Origin: Parvularculaceae bacterium
GTDB taxonomy: Bacteria > Pseudomonadota > Alphaproteobacteria > Caulobacterales > Parvularculaceae
Length of the DNA stretch: 64,000 bases
Reading direction: 5' to 3'
NCBI GenBank assembly: GCA_020446945.1
Contig: JAGRDS010000014.1
Coordinates: forward strand, 23,808-87,807
Part shown: one piece after another, positions 7,622 to 16,308 of the stretch
Layout: each line of letters starts with the position of its first letter
Numbering within the stretch: the stretch's first letter is position 1
Notes under the pieces: generated by a model
The model's input: only the letters and a program-made list of their open reading frames with translations
Databases searched by the model: none
What the model was told of the DNA's origin: nothing
Position numbers and translations under genes: made by a program

Positions 7622-9859
7622 ATGGTATCGCGGGGGGTAAGCGGGGCGTTGATGTACGTAGGGGTCGCGGCAGGCGCGCAGGCAGGCGTAGAAATCTCGA
7701 AATCTATCGGCGCCTTCGGTCTTGGGACCGGAATCATTCTGGGCGCGATGATCGTCGGTGCGGCTTTTCTTGTCGGAATGGCCGTTTTGAAGCGGAGCGC
7801 AGCCGCGATTTGCGGCTTCGTCCTTCTGGCGTTCGCCATGGCGGTTCAAGCGATCTGGCTTGGGCTCGTTCCCGCGCCCGGCGAAAACCTGATGCTGCTG
7901 CTGCTTGGCCTTCTCGCCGCTTCAGCGCTCATCTTTCTGTCTTCGACGATCGCCATGGTCGGCCGAAACCAGTTGCTCGGCGGGCTCGTTTTCGCCGCAG
8001 CGCTTTCAATGGCCGGCATCGGCGTCATCAACGCGATACTTGCCGGCGAGGCGTCAGGTTTATTGAAGACCGGGCTTGGCGCCGTCGCCGCGACCGCGAT
8101 CGGATTGTCCGCGCTGGCCGGCATGAGGGGGGACGTTGCGGCGAAACTGATATTGCCGGGCGCCGCGCTCGCCGGTCTCGCGCCGCTCCTGTTAGGCGTC
8201 ATCGGCGCCGGATCGCCTTTGGCCCTGGTTCCGCACGCCCTGTTCGCGGTCGGCGTTCTGACCGCGAGCCTCGTCGCGCTCGGCGAATTCGGGAGTTCGC
8301 AATCTGCGGTTTTTACGCGCAGCGATGCGGCCGCGGGTTCTTTCGCGGGCGGGCCGGATGAAGTTTCTCCGCGTACGGCCTATTCCGCCGAGCAGGCGCT
8401 TCGCGTTTCCGAAAACCAGCTCGCCGAAGTCCTCGATTTCGCCGGCGTCGCCGTTTGGGACTGGAACCGTCAGGGCAGCCATCAGACAGGATCGTTCGCC
8501 GCACGTCTCGGCGCCGATTGCGACGGCGCCTTTTCGCCGGAGATGCTGAAGGATTTCATCCATACGAGCGACGCCAGGAGATTCGAAACACATGTTTGCG
8601 GCTCCACCGAAGGCGACGGCGGGTTTGATGAAACGATAAAGCTTCACAATGGAAAGCTCGTACGCATGCGCGGCGCGCGCGCAGTCGATAATAACGGCGC
8701 GCTTGAGCGCATCGTCGTCTTTCTCGAAACGGCGAGCGCAAGCACGGCCAATACCGGCGTTGGAAGCGATGCGCTGAAACGCGCCGCAGCGTCGCTGACG
8801 AGCGCCGCCGCCGCCGCCGCCTCAATGTCGAGCGCGGCGTCCGCCGAGGGCGCGCCTTCGGACGGCGCGGAGAAAAAGGCCTGGCCCGCCGCGACATTCG
8901 CGCCGTCCCGCAGCGAGGAACCGGCGCCGACCTTGAGCGAGGAGATCGCCGCCGCACTGGACCGCTCCGAACTCGCCGCCGCGTTCCAGCCGGTTGTTTG
9001 CCTTGAAACCGGAAAGGCCTGCGGGGCCGAATCCCTGTTGCGCTGGCCCAAAGCAGCCTCGCAGGCGAGCAAAGCCGCACCGACCGAAGAAATCGTTCGC
9101 CTGGCGCAGGAAGCGGGAAAGGGACGCGCGCTGGCGACATTCATGCTGACGGCGACGGCGAACCAGATCGCGGAAAAGATTGCGGCCGGCGAGACTGAAT
9201 TCTTCGGCGCCTTCAATGTCTCGCTTTCGCAGGTGCGCGAGGATGGGTTCATCGACGACGTAAAAAAGGCGATATCAGACCGCAAACTGCCGAAGGGCGC
9301 GCTCGTGCTTGAGCTGACGGAAGCCGAGCGCCTGAACGACACGCCGAAAATCAACGACCTCTTCAAAAAGTTGCGCGCGGCGGGCGCTGCGCTCGCCTAT
9401 GACGATTTCGGCGCCGGATATTCCTCGCTGTCGAACCTTCACAGGTATGATTTCGACTATCTGAAGATCGACAAGTCTTTCATCGACGACATCGTCGCCA
9501 ATGGCGGGAAGAAAAAGATCGTCGCCGCGCTGGCGCGTCTCGGCCGCGACTTCAACATGACGGTCATCGCCGAGGGCGTTGAAACGAAAGAGGCCGCCGA
9601 GGTCGCGAAAACGATCGGCTGCAAAATGGGGCAGGGGTATTATCTCGGCGCGCCTTCCATTTTCGAAGCCGAGGTCACGATCGAGAATCCGGTGGCGCAA
9701 TCAGATCGGGAGCCGGAAGCGCGCGCTGCGGCGGACGATCAACCGGCGGACGGCGCGCCCGAACAGGACGGGGACGTGCTGGTTCTGGGGCATACCGACA
9801 AGGCGCCGAGGCGTTCGCGGCTTTTCAGGCGCCGGCCCTTTTCAGTCGCCGGGCGCTAG
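7622..9859 (+). CDS. Multi-spanning membrane protein with PAS-like and EAL (c-di-GMP phosphodiesterase) domains
   Basis: A 745-residue protein. Residues about 30-220 form seven or eight hydrophobic helices without a named MASE signature that I recognise. Residues about 255-360 look like a PAS-type fold, followed by an Ala/Ser-rich linker. The EAL domain follows (about 445-690). Catalytic landmarks are kept: ESLLRW (EAL variant ESL), FNVSLSQ, ELTEAERL, DDFGAGYSSLSNLH, LKIDKSFI and IAEGVETKEAA. It should hydrolyse c-di-GMP in response to a membrane or PAS-bound signal; no GGDEF domain is present. The short basic C-tail (RRSRLFRRR) is unusual. ATG at 7622 is used; ATG at 7652 is an alternative. 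Its 3' end overlaps yqgE by four bases. Confidence 0.85.
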   Translation: MVSRGVSGALMYVGVAAGAQAGVEISKSIGAFGLGTGIILGAMIVGAAFLVGMAVLKRSAAAICGFVLLAFAMAVQAIWLGLVPAPGENLMLLLLGLLAASALIFLSSTIAMVGRNQLLGGLVFAAALSMAGIGVINAILAGEASGLLKTGLGAVAATAIGLSALAGMRGDVAAKLILPGAALAGLAPLLLGVIGAGSPLALVPHALFAVGVLTASLVALGEFGSSQSAVFTRSDAAAGSFAGGPDEVSPRTAYSAEQALRVSENQLAEVLDFAGVAVWDWNRQGSHQTGSFAARLGADCDGAFSPEMLKDFIHTSDARRFETHVCGSTEGDGGFDETIKLHNGKLVRMRGARAVDNNGALERIVVFLETASASTANTGVGSDALKRAAASLTSAAAAAASMSSAASAEGAPSDGAEKKAWPAATFAPSRSEEPAPTLSEEIAAALDRSELAAAFQPVVCLETGKACGAESLLRWPKAASQASKAAPTEEIVRLAQEAGKGRALATFMLTATANQIAEKIAAGETEFFGAFNVSLSQVREDGFIDDVKKAISDRKLPKGALVLELTEAERLNDTPKINDLFKKLRAAGAALAYDDFGAGYSSLSNLHRYDFDYLKIDKSFIDDIVANGGKKKIVAALARLGRDFNMTVIAEGVETKEAAEVAKTIGCKMGQGYYLGAPSIFEAEVTIENPVAQSDREPEARAAADDQPADGAPEQDGDVLVLGHTDKAPRRSRLFRRRPFSVAGR

Positions 9860-10503
9860 TTAAGCGGCGCATCGTCGGGCCGCGAATTCGACCATTCGGG
9901 CGAGAACATCGCGCTTGTAACGCCGAGGCTCTTTAGCGCAGCGCTCCACAAATCGGTTTTTTCCGCGCCGAATATCAGGCCGGCGTCCGCATTTGAATGG
10001 CACCAGGCGTTGACGGCGATCTCGCTTTCAAGCTGGCCGGGCCCCCAGCCGGCGTGCCCGATCGTCAGTAGGTATTTCGCCGGCGCATCGCGGCCGGGCT
10101 GATTGCCGCCGATATCGACGAGAATCTCCTTCGAAGCCGTCACGCCGATCTCGCCGCCGACGGGCATGGTCTGCGACGATTGATAATCTAGCGTGTGAAT
10201 GACGAGGCCGCGATCCGTCTGCATCGGACCGCCATAGAAAACGGGGTCGCCGCCAGCGCCTTGCCGGGGATCGATATCGAGCTGTTCGAGGAGGTCGCCA
10301 AGTTCGATATCCGCGAGCGGTTTGTTGATGACGACGCCCATGGCGTGATCGGCGTCATGCGAGACCATCAGGATAACGGATCGCTCGAACCGCGGATCCG
10401 TCATATTCGGCATTGCGATCAATAATTTGCCGGTGAGAAAATCCTGCCGCGGCGCGGATTTTCTTCGCCTTTTCGCCGGCTGTTTTTTCCGGGGCTCGGA
10501 CAT
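9856..10503 (-). CDS. YqgE/AlgH family protein (DUF179)
   Basis: A 215-residue member of the UPF0301/YqgE family. Hallmarks are GKLLIAMPNMTDPRFERSVILM near the start, MGVVINKPL, VFYGGPMQTDRGLVIH and the late segment LTIGHAGWGPGQLESEI. The function is not established; AlgH in Pseudomonas affects alginate and other regulation. ATG at 10503 (MSEPRKKQPAKRRRK) gives a Lys/Arg-rich tail before the domain; a longer frame to 10680 would cross the peroxiredoxin promoter and is unlikely. It is divergent from the peroxiredoxin gene. Confidence 0.92.
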   Translation of the reverse strand: MSEPRKKQPAKRRRKSAPRQDFLTGKLLIAMPNMTDPRFERSVILMVSHDADHAMGVVINKPLADIELGDLLEQLDIDPRQGAGGDPVFYGGPMQTDRGLVIHTLDYQSSQTMPVGGEIGVTASKEILVDIGGNQPGRDAPAKYLLTIGHAGWGPGQLESEIAVNAWCHSNADAGLIFGAEKTDLWSAALKSLGVTSAMFSPEWSNSRPDDAPLN

Positions 10504-10649
10504 AATTCGAAGATAGGCGCCGCCGCTCGCCATGGCAAGGATTCGCGCCGCGTCCATTCGCTTCCCGCGCAAGGGCTGGTAACGGCGCGCCGCATTCGTT
10601 AGAGGGCGGGGGCGAGGAATTCTCTTCCCCGGTTTTTCAGGAGGAACCC

Positions 10650-11132
10650 ATGACCGTAAAAGTTGGCGACAAAGCGCCAAATGTCGATGTGATGATTGCG
10701 ACGGCGGACGGCCCGCAAAAAGCTTCGACGCAGGACTTGCTCGGCAAGGGCAAGGTTGCGCTGTTTTCGGTTCCGGGCGCGTTTACGCCGACTTGCTCGG
10801 CGCGGCACCTGCCCGGTTTCGTAGAGAAGGCCGATCAGTTGAAAGCCAAGGGCGTCGACAAGATCGTCTGCATGTCCGTCAACGACGCCTTCGTCATGAA
10901 GGCGTGGGGCGAGGCGCAAAATGCTCTCGGCAAGATTGAAATGCTCGCTGACGGCAATGGCGATTTTTCACGCGCGCTCGGCCTTACGTTTGACGGCAAG
11001 GGCTTCGGCATGGGCGAACGCGGCCAGCGTTTCGCCGCCGTGCTGGAAGACGGCGTGATCCGGCAATTGCATGTCGAGGCGCCGGGCGCCTTCGAAGTGT
11101 CGAGCGCCGAATACATGCTTTCAAAGCTTTAA
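10650..11132 (+). CDS. Peroxiredoxin, Prx5 (AhpC/TSA redoxin) type
   Basis: A 160-residue thiol peroxidase. The peroxidatic cysteine is C49 in PGAFTPTCS, the Prx5-type motif; a second cysteine (C74, KIVCMSV) lies in the core. These enzymes reduce hydrogen peroxide and alkyl hydroperoxides, usually with glutathione/glutaredoxin or thioredoxin as donor. A strong GGAGG (CAGGAGGAACCC) precedes ATG at 10650. It converges with rnhA, with only five bases between stop codons. Confidence 0.94.
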   Translation: MTVKVGDKAPNVDVMIATADGPQKASTQDLLGKGKVALFSVPGAFTPTCSARHLPGFVEKADQLKAKGVDKIVCMSVNDAFVMKAWGEAQNALGKIEMLADGNGDFSRALGLTFDGKGFGMGERGQRFAAVLEDGVIRQLHVEAPGAFEVSSAEYMLSKL

Positions 11133-11137
11133 ACGCT

Positions 11138-11563
11138 TCAGGCGGCGATGGATGCGAGGCCGGCGCGCGCAAGCGCGTCGGCCCTTTCATTTTCGGGGTG
11201 CCCGCTGTGCCCCTTGACCCAGCGCCATTCGACGGCGCGCCCGTCGGCCGCCTGCTCAAGCGCCAGCCATAGTTCCTTGTTCTTGACGGGCTTGCGGTCG
11301 GCCGTTCGCCAGCCATTGCGTTTCCAGCCCTTTATCCAGGTTGTGATGCCGTTCTTGACATACTGACTATCCGTATAAAGACGAATAGCGCCGTTCGTAG
11401 ATTTCAGCGCCTCGATCGCTGCGGTAAGCTCCATCCTGTTGTTCGTCGTCGCCGCTTCGCCGCCATACATTTCGCGCCTTGAATCATTGTCGATAATCAA
11501 AACGCCCCAGCCGCCAGGTCCGGGATTGCCGGCGCAGGCGCCGTCTGTGAATGCTTCGATCAT
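11138..11563 (-). CDS. rnhA: Ribonuclease HI
   Basis: A 141-residue RNase H1 that removes RNA from RNA-DNA hybrids. The four carboxylates of the active site are visible: D7 ([11 protein letters not shown]), E45 ([10 protein letters not shown]), D65 (LYTDSQYVK) and D129 (NERADALA). The handle region [16 protein letters not shown] is present. GAGGAG lies five bases before ATG at 11563. It follows ispH on the same strand after 66 bases, the ispH-rnhA order common in Alphaproteobacteria. In that gap a 7-bp inverted repeat (11586-11603, CGCGAAT...ATTCGCG) has no U-run. Confidence 0.97.
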   Translation of the reverse strand: MIEAFTDGACAGNPGPGGWGVLIIDNDSRREMYGGEAATTNNRMELTAAIEALKSTNGAIRLYTDSQYVKNGITTWIKGWKRNGWRTADRKPVKNKELWLALEQAADGRAVEWRWVKGHSGHPENERADALARAGLASIAA

Positions 11564-11629
11564 GGCGGCTCCTCAGCGCTTGTCGCGCGAATGAATATTC
11601 GCGACTGAATAGCAGCCGATGTTGATGCG

Positions 11630-12610
11630 TCAACCGGCCAGACGCGCCGGCGATTTGAAGAATACGTCCTCGCGCGTATTTTCAATTGTCCGGATTTCAA
11701 TGCGGCGTATTTCCGCAATTCTCGTCAGCAGGGTTTCAACGAGGCATTCCGGCGTGGAAGCGCCGGCGGTGACGCCGATGGCGCCGGCGCCGGCGACGAC
11801 AGAAAGATCGAACGTCGCGGGGTTTTCCACAAGAACGGCCGATTTTGCGCCTGCGCGCAATGCGGTTTCGACAAGGCGGTTTGAATTTGAAGATTGCGCC
11901 GAACCGAGGACGAAGACGCAATCGGCGCCGGCGGAGATCGACCGCGCCGCTTCCTGTCGGTTTTGCGTGGCGTAGCAGATATCCGACTTGCGCGGCGCCT
12001 CGATCGCCGGAAACCGCTTCTTTAATACGGCGGTGATTTGCGCCGCGTCGTCGAGCGACAGCGTCGTCTGCGTCACATAAGTGAGTGCGCCCGGCGGCGG
12101 CGAAAACGTTTCCGCGTCGTCGACGGTTTCGATCAGCGTCGTCGAGCCGGACGGCGCCTGACCCATTGCGCCGATAACCTCCGGATGGTTCTTGTGGCCG
12201 ATCATCAGGACATGCCGGCCCCGGGCGACGCTGCGCCGGATCTGGTGATGAACCTTGTGAACGAGCGGGCAGGTCGCATCTATGGGGTCGATATTGCGGG
12301 CGCGCGCTTCATCGAAAGCCGCGCGCGGGGCGCCGTGGGCGGAAAATATCAGCGGCCGTCCGGGCGGGGCGTCGGCGATATCCTCGATGAACACCGCGCC
12401 CATGGATTTCAGCCTTTGCACGACATGAGCGTTGTGGACGATTTCGTGGCGCACGAATACGGGCGCGCCGAATGTGGCGAGCGCCTCCTCCACCGTTCTG
12501 ACGGCGCGCTCGACGCCGGCGCAAAAGCCGCGCGGCGAGGCCAGACGGACAATTAAAGCCTCGCTCAAAGGCTCGCTCAATTCTGCGGCGGTCGAAATTG
12601 CGCCACCCAT
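11630..12610 (-). CDS. ispH: 4-hydroxy-3-methylbut-2-enyl diphosphate reductase
   Basis: A 326-residue enzyme for the last step of the MEP isoprenoid pathway, making IPP and DMAPP from HMBPP. The three cluster-binding cysteines are C30 (SPRGFCAGV), C114 (DATCPLVHKVH) and C212 (DICYATQNRQ); the substrate histidines HEIVHN and GHKNHPE and the late motif GASTPECLVE are intact. AAGGAG precedes ATG at 12610. It is divergent from a lipoprotein gene and upstream of rnhA. Confidence 0.97.
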   Translation of the reverse strand: MGGAISTAAELSEPLSEALIVRLASPRGFCAGVERAVRTVEEALATFGAPVFVRHEIVHNAHVVQRLKSMGAVFIEDIADAPPGRPLIFSAHGAPRAAFDEARARNIDPIDATCPLVHKVHHQIRRSVARGRHVLMIGHKNHPEVIGAMGQAPSGSTTLIETVDDAETFSPPPGALTYVTQTTLSLDDAAQITAVLKKRFPAIEAPRKSDICYATQNRQEAARSISAGADCVFVLGSAQSSNSNRLVETALRAGAKSAVLVENPATFDLSVVAGAGAIGVTAGASTPECLVETLLTRIAEIRRIEIRTIENTREDVFFKSPARLAG

Positions 12611-12757
12611 TCCCCTTCTCCTTAAAGATGGCGCTCGCGCCGTTGCGCGCCGCCCCGCTAGCGGCTACGAGACTGGACCACCCCATCGGGGCGCGGTCAG
12701 GGCCGTTTCCGGGCATTGTTCCGGCGCTTGCGCGTCCGAATATTGAGGTTCGCTTTG

Positions 12758-13306
12758 ATGAAAAAAGAGTTAGTACTCGCATTATGCGCCGCCGTCGCCC
12801 TGGCGGGGTGCAGTTCGACGAAAGAAAAGCGCGAGGCTAATCCGGGGCTTTGCCCGAATATCGTCGTCCTGGACGATGCGGCGCGCCTCATAGATTTTGC
12901 GGGCGATGAAACGGTCGAGAATGTGGCCTGGTCGGCCGAAATCCGCGACGTGACGCTGAGTTGCCGGTATTACGGCGAACAGCCGATTGACGCTTCGGCG
13001 ACTATCTCGATCGCCTTCGGCAAGGGGCCGAAAGCCGATTCGAATGCGCATGATTTCGCGTACTGGGTCGCCGTGACGCGGGCGAACCGCGAAGTGATCG
13101 AGAAAAAGGAATTTCTCGTCCCGGTGAAATTCGGCGACGATTCGAAAGTCGAAAGCATCAATCACGAGATTGAAAAGATCATTATCCCGCGCAAGGACGA
13201 TACCATCTCCGGGTCGAACTTCGAGGTTGTCGTCGGCCTCGTCGTCACGCCGAAGCAGGCGATATTCAATCGCGCCGGCAAGAGCCTCAAATTCCCAGAC
13301 CTTTGA
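12758..13306 (+). CDS. Putative lipoprotein of unknown function
   Basis: A 182-residue protein with a clear lipoprotein signal (MKKELVLALCAAVALAGCSS, lipobox LAGC, mature Cys at residue 18). The mature part (about 165 residues) has alternating strands, for example VENVAWSAEIRDVTLSCRYY and HDFAYWVAVTRANREVIEKK, suggesting a beta-sandwich; a second cysteine sits in SCRYY. I do not recognise a characterised family, although proteins like it are frequent upstream of argS in related genomes. The start at 12758 is set by the signal peptide. Its TGA overlaps the argS ATG (TGATG), so translation is probably coupled. Confidence 0.78.
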   Translation: MKKELVLALCAAVALAGCSSTKEKREANPGLCPNIVVLDDAARLIDFAGDETVENVAWSAEIRDVTLSCRYYGEQPIDASATISIAFGKGPKADSNAHDFAYWVAVTRANREVIEKKEFLVPVKFGDDSKVESINHEIEKIIIPRKDDTISGSNFEVVVGLVVTPKQAIFNRAGKSLKFPDL

Positions 13307-15069
13307 TGTTGTTGACGCAGGAGCTTTCAGCGCTTGTCGGCCGCTCGTTCGCCGATGAGGGGTTCGATCCGCAATTGGGCGCCGTTCGCGTTTCGGACCG
13401 CCCGGACCTTGCGCAGTTCCAGTGCAACGGCGCGCTGGTCGCGGCGAAGGCGGCGAAGATGAACCCGCGCGCCGTCGGCGAGAAAATCGCCGCGCGGCTG
13501 AAGGGTGAGAAAATTTTCGCCGATGTCAGTCTCGCCGGGCCGGGATTCATCAATTTGACGCTAAGCGACGACGCGCTTTCCGCGCGCATAGGCGCGCTTG
13601 GCGACGATCCGCGCCTTGGCGGATGGCGCGCGCAAAGCGGCGAAACCATCGTACTTGATTATGGCGGGCCGAACGTCGCCAAGCCGCTTCATGTCGGGCA
13701 TCTGCGTTCGGCGATAATCGGCGAATGTCTGAAACGGCTGTTTCGTTTCGTCGGCTTTGAAGTGTTCGGCGATATTCACCTTGGCGACTGGGGCCTGCCG
13801 ATGGGCCAGTTGATCACCGAATTAAAGCGCGAACAGCCGGGTCTCGCCTATTTCGATCCGGCGAATGAGGGCCCGTTCGCCTCGGCCTCGCCGGTCAGCC
13901 TTGAAGATCTTGAGCGGCTCTATCCGAAGGCGTCGGCGGCCTGCAAGGAGGACGCCGCGCGCGCCGGCGAAGCGCGTCAGGCGACGGCGGAGCTTCAGGC
14001 CGGGCGCGCCGGCTATCGCGCGCTATGGAAACATTTTATCGACATATCGCGCGCCGGAATTGAACGCGAATACGCCGATCTCGGCGTCACGTTCGACTGG
14101 TGGAAGGGCGAGGCGGATGTCGATCCGCTCATTTCGCCGATGGTTGAAAAATTGCGCGCCGCCGGCGTCGCGGTCGAGGATGCGGGCGCGGTCGTCATTC
14201 ATGTCGCGCGCGACGACGACAAAAAAGAATATCCCCCGCTCATTCTTTATAAATCGGACGGCGGGGTGATGTACGGCACGACCGATCTGGCGACGATCGT
14301 CGATCGGGTCGAGAGCGTTGATCCGGACCGGATGCTCTATGTCGTCGACGGGCGCCAGCGCGATCATTTCGAACAAGTGTTCCGCGCGTCGGATATCGCG
14401 GGCATCTATCCGAAAGAAAAGCTTGAGCATCTCTGGTTCGGCACCATGAACGGCAAGGATGGAAAACCGTTCAAGACGCGCGCCGGCGGCGTATTGAAGC
14501 TGCGCGACCTGATCGACATGGTGCAGGAGCGTGCGGCGGAACGATTGAAGGAAAGCGGCTTCGCCGACGGGTACGGAAAAAGCGAGGCCGATGATGTCGC
14601 GCGCCGGATCGGGCTGGCGGCGCTTAAATTCGCCGATCTGTCAAATCCGCGCACGAGCGATTATGTTTTCGACCTCGACCGGTTTATCGCGTTTGAGGGA
14701 AAAACCGGGCCCTATCTTCATTATGCCAGCGTTCGCGTCAGGTCTGTCCTGAACAAGGCCGAAGCCGCCGGCGCGGGCGCGCCGGGGCCTGTCGCGCTCA
14801 CCGAAAAGGAGGAGCGCGATCTGGCGCTCATCCTGCTGCAATTCGGCGATGCGGTGAAAGACGCGGCTGAAAAGCGCTTGCCGCATTATCTTTGCGATCA
14901 CGCCTTTACGCTCGCGCAGGCGTTTTCGAAATTTTATGCAGCGTGCCGCATCGTCGACGAGGCGGATGCGGCGCGGCGCGCGTCGCGTCTGTCGCTGGCG
15001 CGCGCCGCCGGGCGCCAGCTCGATCTTGTCCTCGACTTGCTCGGCATGCCGGCGCCTGAGAAAATGTGA
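13306..15069 (+). CDS. argS: Arginyl-tRNA synthetase
   Basis: A 587-residue class I synthetase. The HIGH motif appears as LHVGHLRSAI, preceded by VLDYGGPNVAKP; the KMSKS-equivalent loop is degraded (MNGKDGKPFKTRAGG), as normal for ArgRS. The C-terminal DALR anticodon-binding domain (LHYASVRVRSVL onward) is complete. ATG at 13306 overlaps the stop of the lipoprotein gene. The stop is directly adjacent to that of the convergent MFS gene. Confidence 0.97.
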   Translation: MLLTQELSALVGRSFADEGFDPQLGAVRVSDRPDLAQFQCNGALVAAKAAKMNPRAVGEKIAARLKGEKIFADVSLAGPGFINLTLSDDALSARIGALGDDPRLGGWRAQSGETIVLDYGGPNVAKPLHVGHLRSAIIGECLKRLFRFVGFEVFGDIHLGDWGLPMGQLITELKREQPGLAYFDPANEGPFASASPVSLEDLERLYPKASAACKEDAARAGEARQATAELQAGRAGYRALWKHFIDISRAGIEREYADLGVTFDWWKGEADVDPLISPMVEKLRAAGVAVEDAGAVVIHVARDDDKKEYPPLILYKSDGGVMYGTTDLATIVDRVESVDPDRMLYVVDGRQRDHFEQVFRASDIAGIYPKEKLEHLWFGTMNGKDGKPFKTRAGGVLKLRDLIDMVQERAAERLKESGFADGYGKSEADDVARRIGLAALKFADLSNPRTSDYVFDLDRFIAFEGKTGPYLHYASVRVRSVLNKAEAAGAGAPGPVALTEKEERDLALILLQFGDAVKDAAEKRLPHYLCDHAFTLAQAFSKFYAACRIVDEADAARRASRLSLARAAGRQLDLVLDLLGMPAPEKM

Positions 15070-16308
15070 TCAGGCCGGCGCCGGCTCCGCCTTCGGCGCA
15101 TTTTCAGGAGCGGGCATTGTCGCCACGAATATCGCGGCGACGAGGGCGGCGCCGGCATAGATCATGAAAATCGGCGAAAAGCTTTGCCAGTGATCGGCCG
15201 ACCACCCGGCGATCGTCGGGCCGAGCATGGCGATCGTCGCGGCGAGGTTAACGCCGCCGAGTAGGGCAGGGCTGTTTTTCAAACCGAAATATTCGATGAG
15301 AAGCGCGGTTGTCGCGAACATCGCCATGCCGAAAGCGAAGCCGTCGAAAACGGCGAATATGACGGCGAGCGCCGGCGAGCCGGCGAAGGCGAGCGCGCTC
15401 ATTCCAACCGCGTTCGACGCCATGGCGCACACGAGCAGCGCCCGCGCGGACACGCGCTTGACGAGCCAGCCGCCGAGCGCGCGCGCGCCGGCGTTCAGTC
15501 CCGAATAAAGACTGAACATCGCAACGGCGAATGAGGTCGCGAGCCCCGTTTTCTCCAGATGCGCCACCGACCAGGTGCTGACTGTCACGCCGCAGAAATA
15601 CGCGACGGTCAGCGCGGCGCAGATAATGGCGAAGGCGGGCGTCGACATCGCTGCGCGCGCCGACCAGTCCGTATGCTGATTTTCCTCCGGCTCGGCCTCG
15701 GCGCCGGAATGCGTGCCGGGGCCATGCGCCAGTTTCGGATCGGCGAGCAATACGATAAGCGCAGCCGCCGCCGCGATCGCCAGGGCGCTCGCAAACCAGT
15801 AGGCCCGCCAGTCCGCGCCGCTTTGAAGCAGCGCATTCGCCATCAACGGGCCGGCGACGCCGCCGGCGCCGCCCGCCGCCAGATAAAGGCCGATCGCGAT
15901 GTTGCGCCATTTAAGCGCGGTCGCGCGCGCGACGATGTAGGTGCCGGGCACGTTTGCAAGAAGCGCGAAACCAGCCCCGAGAAGCGATGTCGCTACGAGA
16001 TACGCGCCGACCGATTGCGCGTATGAAAGCGTCAGGTGGCCGGCGACGACGACCGCGCCGCCGAGCGCGTAATGAAACCGCGCGCCCAGCCGTTCGAGCG
16101 AAGTCGCGGCGATGGGGCTGAAGACGCCTGTCAACAGCGCCAGCATCGTGAAGCCGAGCCCGGCCGTGCCCCAGCTCCATTGAAACTCGGCGATCATCGC
16201 CGGCAGGATGACGCCGAGCGAGGCGAAGGTCGTCGCCGTGATCAGGAAAAACGCGCCGGCGAGAACAATGCACAGCGCGCCGGCGCGCAGGGACAGGGAA
16301 CGGGCCAT
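15070..16308 (-). CDS. MFS transporter, candidate riboflavin permease (RfnT-like role)
   Basis: A 412-residue major facilitator with about 12 hydrophobic helices and a charged central loop (PKLAHGPGTHSGAEAEPEEN, about residues 196-215) between the two six-helix halves. Sequence alone does not tell the substrate. The context does: its ATG overlaps by one base the stop of the TonB-dependent receptor (TAATG), with no separate promoter, so it belongs to the FMN-riboswitch transcript. MFS proteins under FMN riboswitches in Alphaproteobacteria (RfnT) are known or predicted riboflavin importers. The expected role is inner-membrane uptake of what the receptor brings into the periplasm. Confidence 0.78.
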   Translation of the reverse strand: MARSLSLRAGALCIVLAGAFFLITATTFASLGVILPAMIAEFQWSWGTAGLGFTMLALLTGVFSPIAATSLERLGARFHYALGGAVVVAGHLTLSYAQSVGAYLVATSLLGAGFALLANVPGTYIVARATALKWRNIAIGLYLAAGGAGGVAGPLMANALLQSGADWRAYWFASALAIAAAAALIVLLADPKLAHGPGTHSGAEAEPEENQHTDWSARAAMSTPAFAIICAALTVAYFCGVTVSTWSVAHLEKTGLATSFAVAMFSLYSGLNAGARALGGWLVKRVSARALLVCAMASNAVGMSALAFAGSPALAVIFAVFDGFAFGMAMFATTALLIEYFGLKNSPALLGGVNLAATIAMLGPTIAGWSADHWQSFSPIFMIYAGAALVAAIFVATMPAPENAPKAEPAPA

